From Phenylobacterium deserti (GTDB lineage Bacteria; Pseudomonadota; Alphaproteobacteria; Caulobacterales; Caulobacteraceae): DNA of 64,000 bases. How positions within the stretch are numbered: the first letter of the stretch is position 1; each line of letters starts with the position of its first letter. Location: positions 1 through 64,000 of the forward strand of contig CAMCXF010000002.1 in assembly GCA_945883235.1 (NCBI GenBank), written 5' to 3'. Under the pieces are notes generated by a model, which saw only the letters and a program-made list of their open reading frames with translations, was not told the DNA's origin and made no database searches. Positions 46,338 through 54,616 of the stretch are shown here, piece by piece. The position numbers and the translations under genes are program-made.

Positions 46338-47326
46338 CCTTGCGGGTTCTGTACGTTGGTGGAACCGGCGAGATATCCTTCGCCTGTGTGGAGGAAGCGG
46401 TTCGCGCCGGGCACGACGTCACGGTCTACAATCGAGGCGCCAGACCCGGATTTGAGACGCCTCTTGTCAAGCACGTGGTCGGAGACATCGCCGATGACGC
46501 GCTCTATGCCGACGTCGCGAAGCAGGATTTCGACGTCGTCTGCCAGTTTCTCGCATTTGAGCCGAAGGACATTGATCGGGATATCCGGACGTTCGGCGGC
46601 CGCTGCGGCCAGTATGTCTTCATATCTACGGCGTCGGCCTATGCGAAACCAATCCGTGTTCCGCTGATCCGGGAAGACACGCCGCTGGGCAACCCCTTCT
46701 GGGAGTACAGCCGCAAGAAGGCCGAATGCGAGGCGCGGCTGCAGGCGGCGGAGGACGCAGGCGATATCAAGGTGACGATCGTTCGTCCCAGCCACACCTA
46801 TCGCACAAATCTGCCGAGCACGGTCGTCAGAGGCGATCACCTGGCCTGGCGCCTAGTGAACGGAAAGTCCGTCATCGTGCATGGAGACGGCGAGTCCATA
46901 TGGACGCTGACGCACGCCGAGGACTTCGCGCGTGCGTTCGTGCGGATCTGTGGTCATCAGGATGCGCTTGGCGGTGTATTCAACATAACCGACAGCGCAG
47001 GGCATACCTGGAATAGAATCCTGCGCACCGTTGGGGCTGCGATTGGGGTCGAACCGAACATCGTCAACGTGTTGTCGAATACGCTGGTGAAGTACGAGCC
47101 TTCCTGGACGGGTACGTTGCTTGGCGACAAGTCCAATTCCATGATCTTCGATGTCAGCAGGGTCTCGCGCGCTGCAGGCGGCTGGCGTTGCGAGATACCC
47201 CTGGAAGAGGGTGTCGAGCGTGCCTGGAGATTTACGGAGGAGCGGCTGAAGAGCGGCTATCGGCCCGATCCGGAACTCGATGCGCGTATCGACCAAATCA
47301 TAGCAGAAAACAGGTACGACGTCTGA
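46334..47326 (+). CDS. NAD-dependent epimerase/dehydratase (extended SDR)
   Basis: A 330-residue extended SDR. The coenzyme motif is VLYVGGTGEISFACVEEA, the catalytic Tyr-Lys is in NPFWEYSRKKAECEARL, and the Ser/Thr in FISTASAYAK. The late segment GHTWNRILRTVGAAIGVEP is typical of the NAD-dependent epimerase/dehydratase relatives that act on free or nucleotide-linked sugars. The start is GTG 46334, overlapping the PhyH stop by four bases. The product of the dioxygenase may be its substrate; no sugar-nucleotide genes are nearby. Confidence 0.85.
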   Translation: MTLRVLYVGGTGEISFACVEEAVRAGHDVTVYNRGARPGFETPLVKHVVGDIADDALYADVAKQDFDVVCQFLAFEPKDIDRDIRTFGGRCGQYVFISTASAYAKPIRVPLIREDTPLGNPFWEYSRKKAECEARLQAAEDAGDIKVTIVRPSHTYRTNLPSTVVRGDHLAWRLVNGKSVIVHGDGESIWTLTHAEDFARAFVRICGHQDALGGVFNITDSAGHTWNRILRTVGAAIGVEPNIVNVLSNTLVKYEPSWTGTLLGDKSNSMIFDVSRVSRAAGGWRCEIPLEEGVERAWRFTEERLKSGYRPDPELDARIDQIIAENRYDV

Positions 47327-47345
47327 ACGTCGTCTGGGAGAGTGC

Positions 47346-48791
47346 GTGACCACAGCCGTAACCGACGTTGAGCGCGCCCCGCCCCTCGGCCTGGGCACGA
47401 AGCTGCTCTACGCCGTGGGCGGCACAGCCACCAATCTCAAACACAGGGCGATCTCGTCGTTCCTGGTGATCTTCTACAATCAAGTGGTCGGCCTGCCGCC
47501 GCAGGTGGTCGGCGGCATCCTGATGATCGCTCTGGTATTCGATGCGGTGCTCGACCCGCTCATCGGCCAGGTCTCTGATAATCTTCGCTCCCGCTGGGGC
47601 AGGCGCCATCCGTTCATGCTCGTCTCTGCGGTGCCCTACGCTGTGGCCTTCTTCTTTCTGTGGAACCCACCGGAAGGGTGGAGCCATGGGGCTCTGGCGG
47701 TCTATCTGGCGATCTGTCTGTTCTCGGTGCGGTTCTTCGACACCTTCTTCGAAGTCCCCCACCAGGCGCTCGTACCTGAGCTGGTCAAGGGCTACGACGA
47801 GCGCACCAATCTGATCGCGCTGCGCCAGATCTTCGTGTTGTTCGGTGGCGCGGGCATGATGATCGCGGCGCTGCAGTTCTTTCTCAAGGAGAACGCCGAC
47901 GGATCCGGCGGGGTGCTGGCCCGTGATGGCTACTTCCTCTACTCGATGACCGGCGCACTGATCATCTTCGCCGCCATCATTTTATCAACGGTGGGGACGG
48001 CGCGCCGGATTCCCTACCTGTCGACGGCGCCGAACCGGCCGATCACTTTCCGGGGCATGTTGTCGGAGGTCGTCGCAACCCTCAACAACCGGGCTTTCAT
48101 CGTCGTGTCGCTTTCGGGTTTGTTCATAGCTGTGGCGGCGGGCGCTCAGAGCGGGCTCGACATGTATTTCGGCATCTACTTCTGGGGGCTTAGTCAGGGT
48201 CAACTCGCTGTGCTGGCGACGATGAGCCTGACCGGGGGGTTGGCCGGCGTGGCGCTGGCGACCGTGCTCGGCCGGATGCTCGGCAAGAAGTTCGGGGTGC
48301 TCCTGGCCTCAATGACGGGTCTCCTTGTCCACATCACGCCCATGTCTCTGCGGCTACTGGGACTCGCTCCGGAGAACGGGACCTCGGCTCTGTTCCTGGT
48401 GCTGTGCAGCCAGGAGTTCGCCCACGCGACTTTGGCGGCCGCGTCCGGGATCCTGACGGCCTCACTCATCGCTGACGTGGTCGAGGATGCTCAGGTGCGC
48501 ACCGGTCGTCGCTCTGAGGGCCTCCTGCTGTCCGCGAATGGTCTGGTCCGGAAGATGGTCTCCGGCGCCGGCGTGTTCACAGCCACGACCATTCTGGCGT
48601 TCAGCCAGTTTCCTGACGACGCCAAGCGCGGTCAGGTCCCGGAGTCGGTGTTGACCAACCTGGGCCTGACCTACATCCCCACCGTCGTGGCGCTCCAGGG
48701 GATCGCGATACTGCTTCTGTTTGCCTTCAACATTAATCGGCGGAAGCACGAGGCCAACCTGGAAACGCTTCGGTCGCGGGGCTTGAACTAG
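47346..48791 (+). CDS. GPH-family sugar:cation symporter (MFS)
   Basis: A 481-residue transporter with 12 predicted helices. The pattern LLYAVGGTATNLKHRAISSF, the acidic motif FDAVLDPLIGQVSDNLRSRWGRRHP and VPHQALVPELVKGYDERTNLI are diagnostic of the glycoside-pentoside-hexuronide (MelB-like) family. It starts at GTG 47346 after GGGAGAG and closes the TonB receptor-to-symporter cluster. It would carry a glycoside or sugar derivative across the inner membrane for the PhyH/epimerase enzymes. Confidence 0.92.
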   Translation: MTTAVTDVERAPPLGLGTKLLYAVGGTATNLKHRAISSFLVIFYNQVVGLPPQVVGGILMIALVFDAVLDPLIGQVSDNLRSRWGRRHPFMLVSAVPYAVAFFFLWNPPEGWSHGALAVYLAICLFSVRFFDTFFEVPHQALVPELVKGYDERTNLIALRQIFVLFGGAGMMIAALQFFLKENADGSGGVLARDGYFLYSMTGALIIFAAIILSTVGTARRIPYLSTAPNRPITFRGMLSEVVATLNNRAFIVVSLSGLFIAVAAGAQSGLDMYFGIYFWGLSQGQLAVLATMSLTGGLAGVALATVLGRMLGKKFGVLLASMTGLLVHITPMSLRLLGLAPENGTSALFLVLCSQEFAHATLAAASGILTASLIADVVEDAQVRTGRRSEGLLLSANGLVRKMVSGAGVFTATTILAFSQFPDDAKRGQVPESVLTNLGLTYIPTVVALQGIAILLLFAFNINRRKHEANLETLRSRGLN

Positions 48792-48842
48792 ACTCTGTTT
48801 CGAGGGCGCCCCGGCTCCAGAATGCCCGGTTTACGCCAGGCC

Positions 48843-50018
48843 TCACAGCTTCAGCACATGCTTGGCGATGATGTTGCGTTGCACCCCATCGGAGCCGCCG
48901 GCGATGCTGGCGGCGCGGGCTTCCAGGTATCGGGTCATCTCGGGCTGGGCCCAGTCCGGGCCGATGGTCTGGGCCTGGCCGACCGTCTCGGGGAACCAGG
49001 GCGCGGCGTAGGGGCCGGCGCATTCCACGAAGAACTCGGTCACCCGCTGCACGATGTCGGTGCCTTTCAGCTTCAGCATCGACGACTGGGCACCCGGTGC
49101 ACCGCCGGCTTCGACCTCCGACAGGGTGCGCAGTTCGGTCATGGCCAGGGCCTGAAGCTCGACCTGCGCCCATCCCAGCCGGCTGACGAACCCGGCGTCC
49201 TGCAGCAGGGTGCCGCCGTCCGAACCCGGTAGTTCCGATGCCGCGAGCCGAATGCGTGCGAGCATGTCCAGGGACAGCGAGACAAACGCCTGACCCGTTC
49301 GCTCGTGCGTCAGCAGACCCTTGGCCACCGTCCAGCCCTCGCCCTCGCGGCCAATGCGGTTTTCGACCGGCACGCGCACGCCGTCGAAAGTCACGCCGTT
49401 GAACTGATGCCGCCCATCGATGGAGATGATCGGCCGCACCGTCACGCCGGGACTGCGCATATCCAGCAGCAGGAAGGTGATTCCGGCCTGGCGCTTGGGC
49501 TCGTCGGAGGTGCGGGTCAGGCAGAACATCCAGTCGGCCTTGTGCGCGCCGCTGGTCCACACCTTTTCACCGTCCACCACATAGTCGTCGCCGTCGCGCA
49601 CCGCCCGGGTGCGCAGCGAGGCCAGGTCCGAGCCGGCACCGGGCTCGGAATAGCCCTGACACCAGCGGACGCGGTCATGAAGGATATCCGGCAGGAACCG
49701 CGCCTGCTGTTCCGGCGATCCATAGGCGAACAGGACGGGGGCCAGCATGCCGGGTCCCATGCCACCCACCTGGGCGGGAAGGCCGGCATTCATGGTCTCG
49801 CGTTCCCAGATGAAGCTCTGGGTCGGCGTCCAGCCAGGTCCACCGAACTGGGCGGGCCATTTGTTGACGGCCCAGCCGCGCGCCATCAGCGCCAGATGCC
49901 AGCGCTGTTCGTGGTCGCGGCTTTGATCGTAGGGGTCGCCATCGGGAAAGGTCTCTGCGGCCAATGCGCGAACCTCATCGCGGAAGGCGATTTCGGTTTT
50001 CGAGAGGCTCAGGTCCAT
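48843..50018 (-). CDS. Acyl-CoA dehydrogenase
   Basis: A 391-residue FAD enzyme. Typical segments are WCQGYSEPGAGSDLASLRTR and GEKVWTSGAHKADWMFCLTR, VENRIGREGEGWTVAKGLLT, and the C-terminal SIAGGSDGVQRNIIAKHVLKL, where ordinary family members have a GGT.E.QRN ending. It introduces a 2,3-double bond into an acyl-CoA. The chain length is not evident; members of this group often act on steroid-derived or branched acyl-CoAs. It is divergent from the hot-dog protein gene at 50092 with about 70 bases between, so the two are probably co-regulated. Confidence 0.92.
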   Translation of the reverse strand: MDLSLSKTEIAFRDEVRALAAETFPDGDPYDQSRDHEQRWHLALMARGWAVNKWPAQFGGPGWTPTQSFIWERETMNAGLPAQVGGMGPGMLAPVLFAYGSPEQQARFLPDILHDRVRWCQGYSEPGAGSDLASLRTRAVRDGDDYVVDGEKVWTSGAHKADWMFCLTRTSDEPKRQAGITFLLLDMRSPGVTVRPIISIDGRHQFNGVTFDGVRVPVENRIGREGEGWTVAKGLLTHERTGQAFVSLSLDMLARIRLAASELPGSDGGTLLQDAGFVSRLGWAQVELQALAMTELRTLSEVEAGGAPGAQSSMLKLKGTDIVQRVTEFFVECAGPYAAPWFPETVGQAQTIGPDWAQPEMTRYLEARAASIAGGSDGVQRNIIAKHVLKL

Positions 50019-50091
50019 GGACGGGGTCCGCCTTCTATTATATTCCTGGTCAATAAGAACAATGCCTGAAGCCGGTCAAGGGAGACAGCGG

Positions 50092-50973
50092 GTGACGAAA
50101 GACGCGTTTATGGTCGAGGACCGCGGCGGGATCCTGGCGGGACCCGTCCGCCGTCCGGTGAACTTCTCTCGCAACGCCAAGGGCTCCATCCACGACGACG
50201 CCACGGCCCAGACGCTGGGCTTTCGCGGCGGCACGGTGGCAGGGAATATCCATTTCGAGCAGTATACGCCGCTATTGCTGGAGCGCTTCGGATCGAGTTG
50301 GCGCAAGCGTGGCGGTCTCTCGCTGCACTTCGTCAACGCCACCACCGATGGCGAACCGGTTCAGGTCTTCGCGGGGCCCGTCGAAGAGGTAGGCCCCGAT
50401 CTGCGTCGCGCCATGGTCTGGATGGAAACGCCGGAGGGCGTGCGGGTCAACGAGGGGACGGCGTGGGTCGGTGGTGACGATCCGAACTCCACCTTGCGGA
50501 TGCGCATTGCCGCACAACGTCCGGCCAGCGACCTGCGGATCCTGAAGTCCTCAAAGGTGGGTGACAGCGTCAGCGACGTTCCCAGTCGCCTGGATGGCGC
50601 GAGGTCGCTGCTTCGGGTGGCGGACATCACCGAGCCCATGGCGGAATACACCGACGCAGCCCTGTTCGGCGAGCGGGTGGCTGCGCCTGCGGTGGCGATC
50701 GACGCGCTGCGCGCCGTAGAGGGCTCGCTCTATGCGGCGGTGACGGACTTCGTCGGCATGTTCGGGGCCATCGAGCTTCAGTACCTGGATGGTCCGATCT
50801 TCCTCGATCACGACTATCTGGCCGACGCTACGGTGATCGCGGTCGGCGAGTCGCCCAAAACCGAAGTCACCTGGTACGAAAGCACCCTGCGGGACGCCAC
50901 CGACAAGCGGGTGGTCGCGCGCATGCTGATGATGAGCCGGCTGCTGAAGGCCTCGTCGCCACTGTGGACGTGA
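50092..50973 (+). CDS. MaoC-like hot-dog-fold protein
   Basis: A 293-residue protein. The start is GTG 50092, eight bases after GGGAGA; ATG 50062 in frame is possible. The segment IHDDATAQTLGFRGGTVAGN, followed by HFEQYTPLL, is like the active-site helix of MaoC hydratases (Asp and His around a Gly-rich turn), and a second hot-dog-like half follows. It likely hydrates or hydrolyses an acyl-CoA made by the divergent acyl-CoA dehydrogenase. The exact reaction is inferred only. Confidence 0.65.
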   Translation: MTKDAFMVEDRGGILAGPVRRPVNFSRNAKGSIHDDATAQTLGFRGGTVAGNIHFEQYTPLLLERFGSSWRKRGGLSLHFVNATTDGEPVQVFAGPVEEVGPDLRRAMVWMETPEGVRVNEGTAWVGGDDPNSTLRMRIAAQRPASDLRILKSSKVGDSVSDVPSRLDGARSLLRVADITEPMAEYTDAALFGERVAAPAVAIDALRAVEGSLYAAVTDFVGMFGAIELQYLDGPIFLDHDYLADATVIAVGESPKTEVTWYESTLRDATDKRVVARMLMMSRLLKASSPLWT

Positions 50974-51037
50974 CGGAAGGCTGTCGGTCACCGCCGGGCG
51001 CGCTTAGGGTGCGGCAAAACAGGTTCCGAGACGAAAC

Positions 51038-52495
51038 ATGACATCGGATACGATCCAGTGGGCGGTCTTCGCCGGACTGACCCTGGTGATGGCGCTGGCC
51101 ACCTGGTGGCAGGTGGGCCGGATGGGCGGGCGATCCACCGACAGCAACAGCGAGTTCTTTCTGGCGGGCCGCAATCTGACCTGGCCGTTCGTGGCCGGGT
51201 CGATCACCCTGACCAATCTGTCGACCGATCAGCTGGTTGGCATGAACGGCAACCAGATGCTCCTGCTGGCCTGGTGGGAGCTGTCCGCCGTGGCCGGACT
51301 CGTCATGTTGGCCTTCGTTTTCCTGCCCATCTACTACCGCTACAACTGCACCACGACGACGGAACTGCTGGAGCGGAAGTATGGCTCCAAGCACCTGCGT
51401 GCGACGGTCTCGGTGCTGTTTTTGCTGGGCAATGTGTTCATCTACCTGCCGATCATGGCCTACACGGGCGCGCTGTTCCTGAAGACCATGTTTGTGTCCA
51501 GTCCGCCGCTGCTGGTGATGGCCGGAGGTATAGCCGCGGTGGGGGCGGCCTATACCATCCTGGGCGGGCTCAGGGCTGTGGCGGTCTATGACACCCTGTC
51601 GGGCGTCGGTGTGCTGGGCATGGCAGCGGCGGTGACCATCCTGGCGATGGCAGCCATCGGCTTTGACTTTTCCGGCATCCCGGCCGAGCGGTTGTCGATG
51701 GTGGGCGGACCCGACAGTCCGATCCCCTGGCCGACGCTGCTCACGGGCATGATCTTTATCCAGATGTTCTACTGGTCCACCAACCAGACCATCACCCAGC
51801 GGGCCATGGCCTCACCGACCCTGCGCGAAGGCCAGAAGGGGGTGATGGCTGCGGTGGTGATCCGCATCGTGTTTGTGCCGGCCATCGTGGTGATTCCGGG
51901 GGTCTGCGCCTACAAGCTTTTCGGCGACCTGGGCGACGCCACCTATGGCCGGATTGTCGCCGAAGTGATGCCCAGCTGGCTGTCCGGTGCCTTCGCCGCC
52001 TTCATGGCTGCGGCGGTTCTGACCAGCTACACCTCGGTGCTGAATTCGTCGGTGACGCTCTATGTGTGCGATCTGCACGAGAGTTTCATCGCGCCGAAGC
52101 CCAACGTGAAGCAGCTCAATACCGTCATCTCGCTGACCTTCATGGCGCTGTCGATCATGCTGGTGCCGGTCTATTCAGGCGCGGCCTCGATCATCAATCT
52201 GGTGCAGCAGCTGAACGGCCTGCTGTCGATGCCGATCCTGTCGGCCTTCATCCTGGGCCTGGCGTTCCGCAATGTGGATGCGCGGGCGGCAATGACCGCG
52301 GTCGTGTTCGGCGTGTGCCTCTATGCGGTCTTCACGTTCGTCTGGACCCCGATCCACTATATCCACCTGATGCTGGTGACCCTGATCGCCTGTCTGGGCG
52401 TCGGACTGGCGATCAATCGCTGGCTGTTCGGGCGTCATGCATCGCTGGCCATCCCGTTCGGCAGCGACATCCCGAAGCCCGGGGTGGCATCCTAG
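51038..52495 (+). CDS. Sodium:solute symporter (SSS family, vSGLT-like)
   Basis: A 485-residue transporter of the sodium:solute symporter family with about 13-14 helices. It has AGRNLTWPFVAGSITLTNLS, the LSTDQLVGMNGNQ segment, NCTTTTELLERKYG, and the SSS signature-like region in LGGLRAVAVYDTLSG. Members of the SGLT branch carry sodium with galactose or glucose. It is the first gene of a plus-strand operon and its stop is immediately followed by the alpha-galactosidase ATG, so it probably imports galactosides or galactose. Confidence 0.9.
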   Translation: MTSDTIQWAVFAGLTLVMALATWWQVGRMGGRSTDSNSEFFLAGRNLTWPFVAGSITLTNLSTDQLVGMNGNQMLLLAWWELSAVAGLVMLAFVFLPIYYRYNCTTTTELLERKYGSKHLRATVSVLFLLGNVFIYLPIMAYTGALFLKTMFVSSPPLLVMAGGIAAVGAAYTILGGLRAVAVYDTLSGVGVLGMAAAVTILAMAAIGFDFSGIPAERLSMVGGPDSPIPWPTLLTGMIFIQMFYWSTNQTITQRAMASPTLREGQKGVMAAVVIRIVFVPAIVVIPGVCAYKLFGDLGDATYGRIVAEVMPSWLSGAFAAFMAAAVLTSYTSVLNSSVTLYVCDLHESFIAPKPNVKQLNTVISLTFMALSIMLVPVYSGAASIINLVQQLNGLLSMPILSAFILGLAFRNVDARAAMTAVVFGVCLYAVFTFVWTPIHYIHLMLVTLIACLGVGLAINRWLFGRHASLAIPFGSDIPKPGVAS

Positions 52496-54616
52496 ATGTC
52501 CGAGTTCCACCGGCTGGATGGCGGCGGCGACACCTTGCTGGTCAGCCTGCAGGAGGGCCGGCCGCATATCGCCTATTGGGGGCCTGAGCTGGCGCAGGGG
52601 GCGGAAGCCAGCCTCGACGCCCGGCTGCTGGATCGCGCGGTTCCGCATGGGATGCTGGATGGCGGCGTGGCGTTTGGCCTGTTCCCCCAGAACGGCTGGG
52701 GTTTTACCGGTGCGGGCGCCTTGCAGGCCCATCGCCCGGATGGCCGGTTCATCACCCAACTTGCCTTTGAAGGTTGCCGCAGGTCAGCGGACGGGATCGA
52801 TCTGGTGTTGGCTGACACCCTCGCCCGGATCGAGGTGACCATCAGCCTCGGGCTGGATGCCGCGAGCGGGGTCGCGGCGTTTCAGACGCGGGTGCGCAAC
52901 GTGGGGCCAGAACCGCTCAATCTTGACTGGGTCAGTCCGGTCGCGCTGGAGGTGCCGGGCGGCGAGGTGCTGGCGTTCAGCGGGCGCTGGGCGCGGGAGT
53001 TTGATACCGAGCGGTTCCGTCCCGGCGCTGGGATCTGGGCCTCGGAATCCCGGACCGGGCGCACCTCGCATCACGCGCCGCCGTTCCTGGTGGTCGGCGA
53101 GGCGGGGTTTGGCGAGCATCATGGCCAGGTGCTGGGCCTGCATCTGGCGTGGAGCGGCGATCATCGGCTGTTCGTCGAGCGGTTGCGTGATGGCCGGTTG
53201 CAGGTGCAGGCGGGCGAGCTGTTCTGGCCGGGTGAGATCATGGTGGAGGCGGGTGAAACCTATCAGACGCCGATGCTTTACGCGGCCCGGTCGGACACTG
53301 GCCTTAACGGGTTGAGCGACCGACTGCACGGATTTGTCCGGGACCGGATTATGGGCGGACGCCTGCGCGCCAAGCCGCGCCCTGTACATTTCAACACCTG
53401 GGAAGCGGTCTACTTCCGGCATGATCTGGAAGAGCTGAAGGCTTTGGCCAATGCTGCGGCCGGCGTCGGTGCCGAACGCTTTGTGCTGGATGACGGATGG
53501 TTCCGGGGACGGAACGATGACAGCGCAGCGTTGGGGGACTGGAGTCCTGATCCGGTGAAGTATCCCGACGGTCTGGGACCGCTGGTGGATCATGTCAGGG
53601 GGCTCGGGCTAGCGTTCGGGCTGTGGGTCGAGCCGGAAATGGCCAATGCCAATTCCGACCTGTTGCGGGCGCATCCTGACTGGATTCTGGGCGAGGCGGG
53701 ACGGGTGCAGCCGTTGGGGCGCGGGCAGTATGTCCTGGACCTGACTCGCCCGGAGGTGTCCGACGCCCTCTTTGCGCAGATCGACACGCTGCTGGCGGGC
53801 AACGCCATCGACTACCTGAAGTGGGACATGAACCGCGACCTGACCCACCCGGCCAGTGGCGGGCGACCTGCCAGCCATGCCCAGACGCTGGCGGTCTATG
53901 CCCTGATCGACCGGGTCCGGGCCGCGCATCCTGACGTCGAGATCGAAAGCTGCGCCTCCGGCGGTGGTCGTGCGGACTATGAAATCCTGAAGCGCACTGA
54001 CCGGATCTGGACCTCGGATTGCAACGACCCCATCGAGCGCCAGTCGATCCAGCGGGCATTCTCAATTTTCTTTCCGCCGGAGGTCATGGGCGCGCATGTG
54101 GGGCCGGCGGACAGCCACACGACGGCGCGGACCACCAGTCTGGAACTCCGGGCCATGACGGCGATGTTCGGGCATATGGGTATCGAGGCCGATGTGCGTG
54201 ACTTCGGCGCTCGCGATCTGGAGGCGCTGACGGCGGCCATCGGGCTTCACAAGCAGATGCGCGGCCTGCTGCACGGTGGCCGACTGGTGCGTCAGGAAGT
54301 GACCGATCCGGGGACAAGTGCCTTTGCAGTCATCGCGGGCTCCGAGGCTCTCGTCAGCGTGGCGCAGGTCGAGACGTCGAAGTCGGGGGCAGCGGCGCAC
54401 CTGCGCGTAACCGGTCTGGATCCCCTGACGCTGTACGATGCGCGCTTGCTCAACCCGCCGAAACGTCCGCGCGCGGCCATGAAGCAGGTCCCCGCGCTGG
54501 CAAGCGGTGAGACTCTGCGAGCGACGGGCCAGTGGATCGCGCAATCGGGCCTGCCCATGCCGATCCTGCGCGCCGGCGAGATTGCGGTCCTTCACCTGAC
54601 CCGGAGCGCGGGATGA
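52496..54616 (+). CDS. Alpha-galactosidase (GH36)
   Basis: A 706-residue GH36 enzyme, full length for the family, without a signal peptide, so it acts on imported galactosides such as melibiose or raffinose. The catalytic nucleophile is Asp444 in IDYLKWDMNRDL and the acid/base Asp508 in IWTSDCNDPIERQ. Other landmarks are RFVLDDGWFRGRNDDSAALG, GLWVEPEMANANSDL and ESCASGGGRADYEI. It releases terminal alpha-linked galactose, which would feed the DgoK/DgoA genes of the same locus. The ATG is adjacent to the symporter stop, and its TGA overlaps the next ATG. Confidence 0.96.
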   Translation: MSEFHRLDGGGDTLLVSLQEGRPHIAYWGPELAQGAEASLDARLLDRAVPHGMLDGGVAFGLFPQNGWGFTGAGALQAHRPDGRFITQLAFEGCRRSADGIDLVLADTLARIEVTISLGLDAASGVAAFQTRVRNVGPEPLNLDWVSPVALEVPGGEVLAFSGRWAREFDTERFRPGAGIWASESRTGRTSHHAPPFLVVGEAGFGEHHGQVLGLHLAWSGDHRLFVERLRDGRLQVQAGELFWPGEIMVEAGETYQTPMLYAARSDTGLNGLSDRLHGFVRDRIMGGRLRAKPRPVHFNTWEAVYFRHDLEELKALANAAAGVGAERFVLDDGWFRGRNDDSAALGDWSPDPVKYPDGLGPLVDHVRGLGLAFGLWVEPEMANANSDLLRAHPDWILGEAGRVQPLGRGQYVLDLTRPEVSDALFAQIDTLLAGNAIDYLKWDMNRDLTHPASGGRPASHAQTLAVYALIDRVRAAHPDVEIESCASGGGRADYEILKRTDRIWTSDCNDPIERQSIQRAFSIFFPPEVMGAHVGPADSHTTARTTSLELRAMTAMFGHMGIEADVRDFGARDLEALTAAIGLHKQMRGLLHGGRLVRQEVTDPGTSAFAVIAGSEALVSVAQVETSKSGAAAHLRVTGLDPLTLYDARLLNPPKRPRAAMKQVPALASGETLRATGQWIAQSGLPMPILRAGEIAVLHLTRSAG

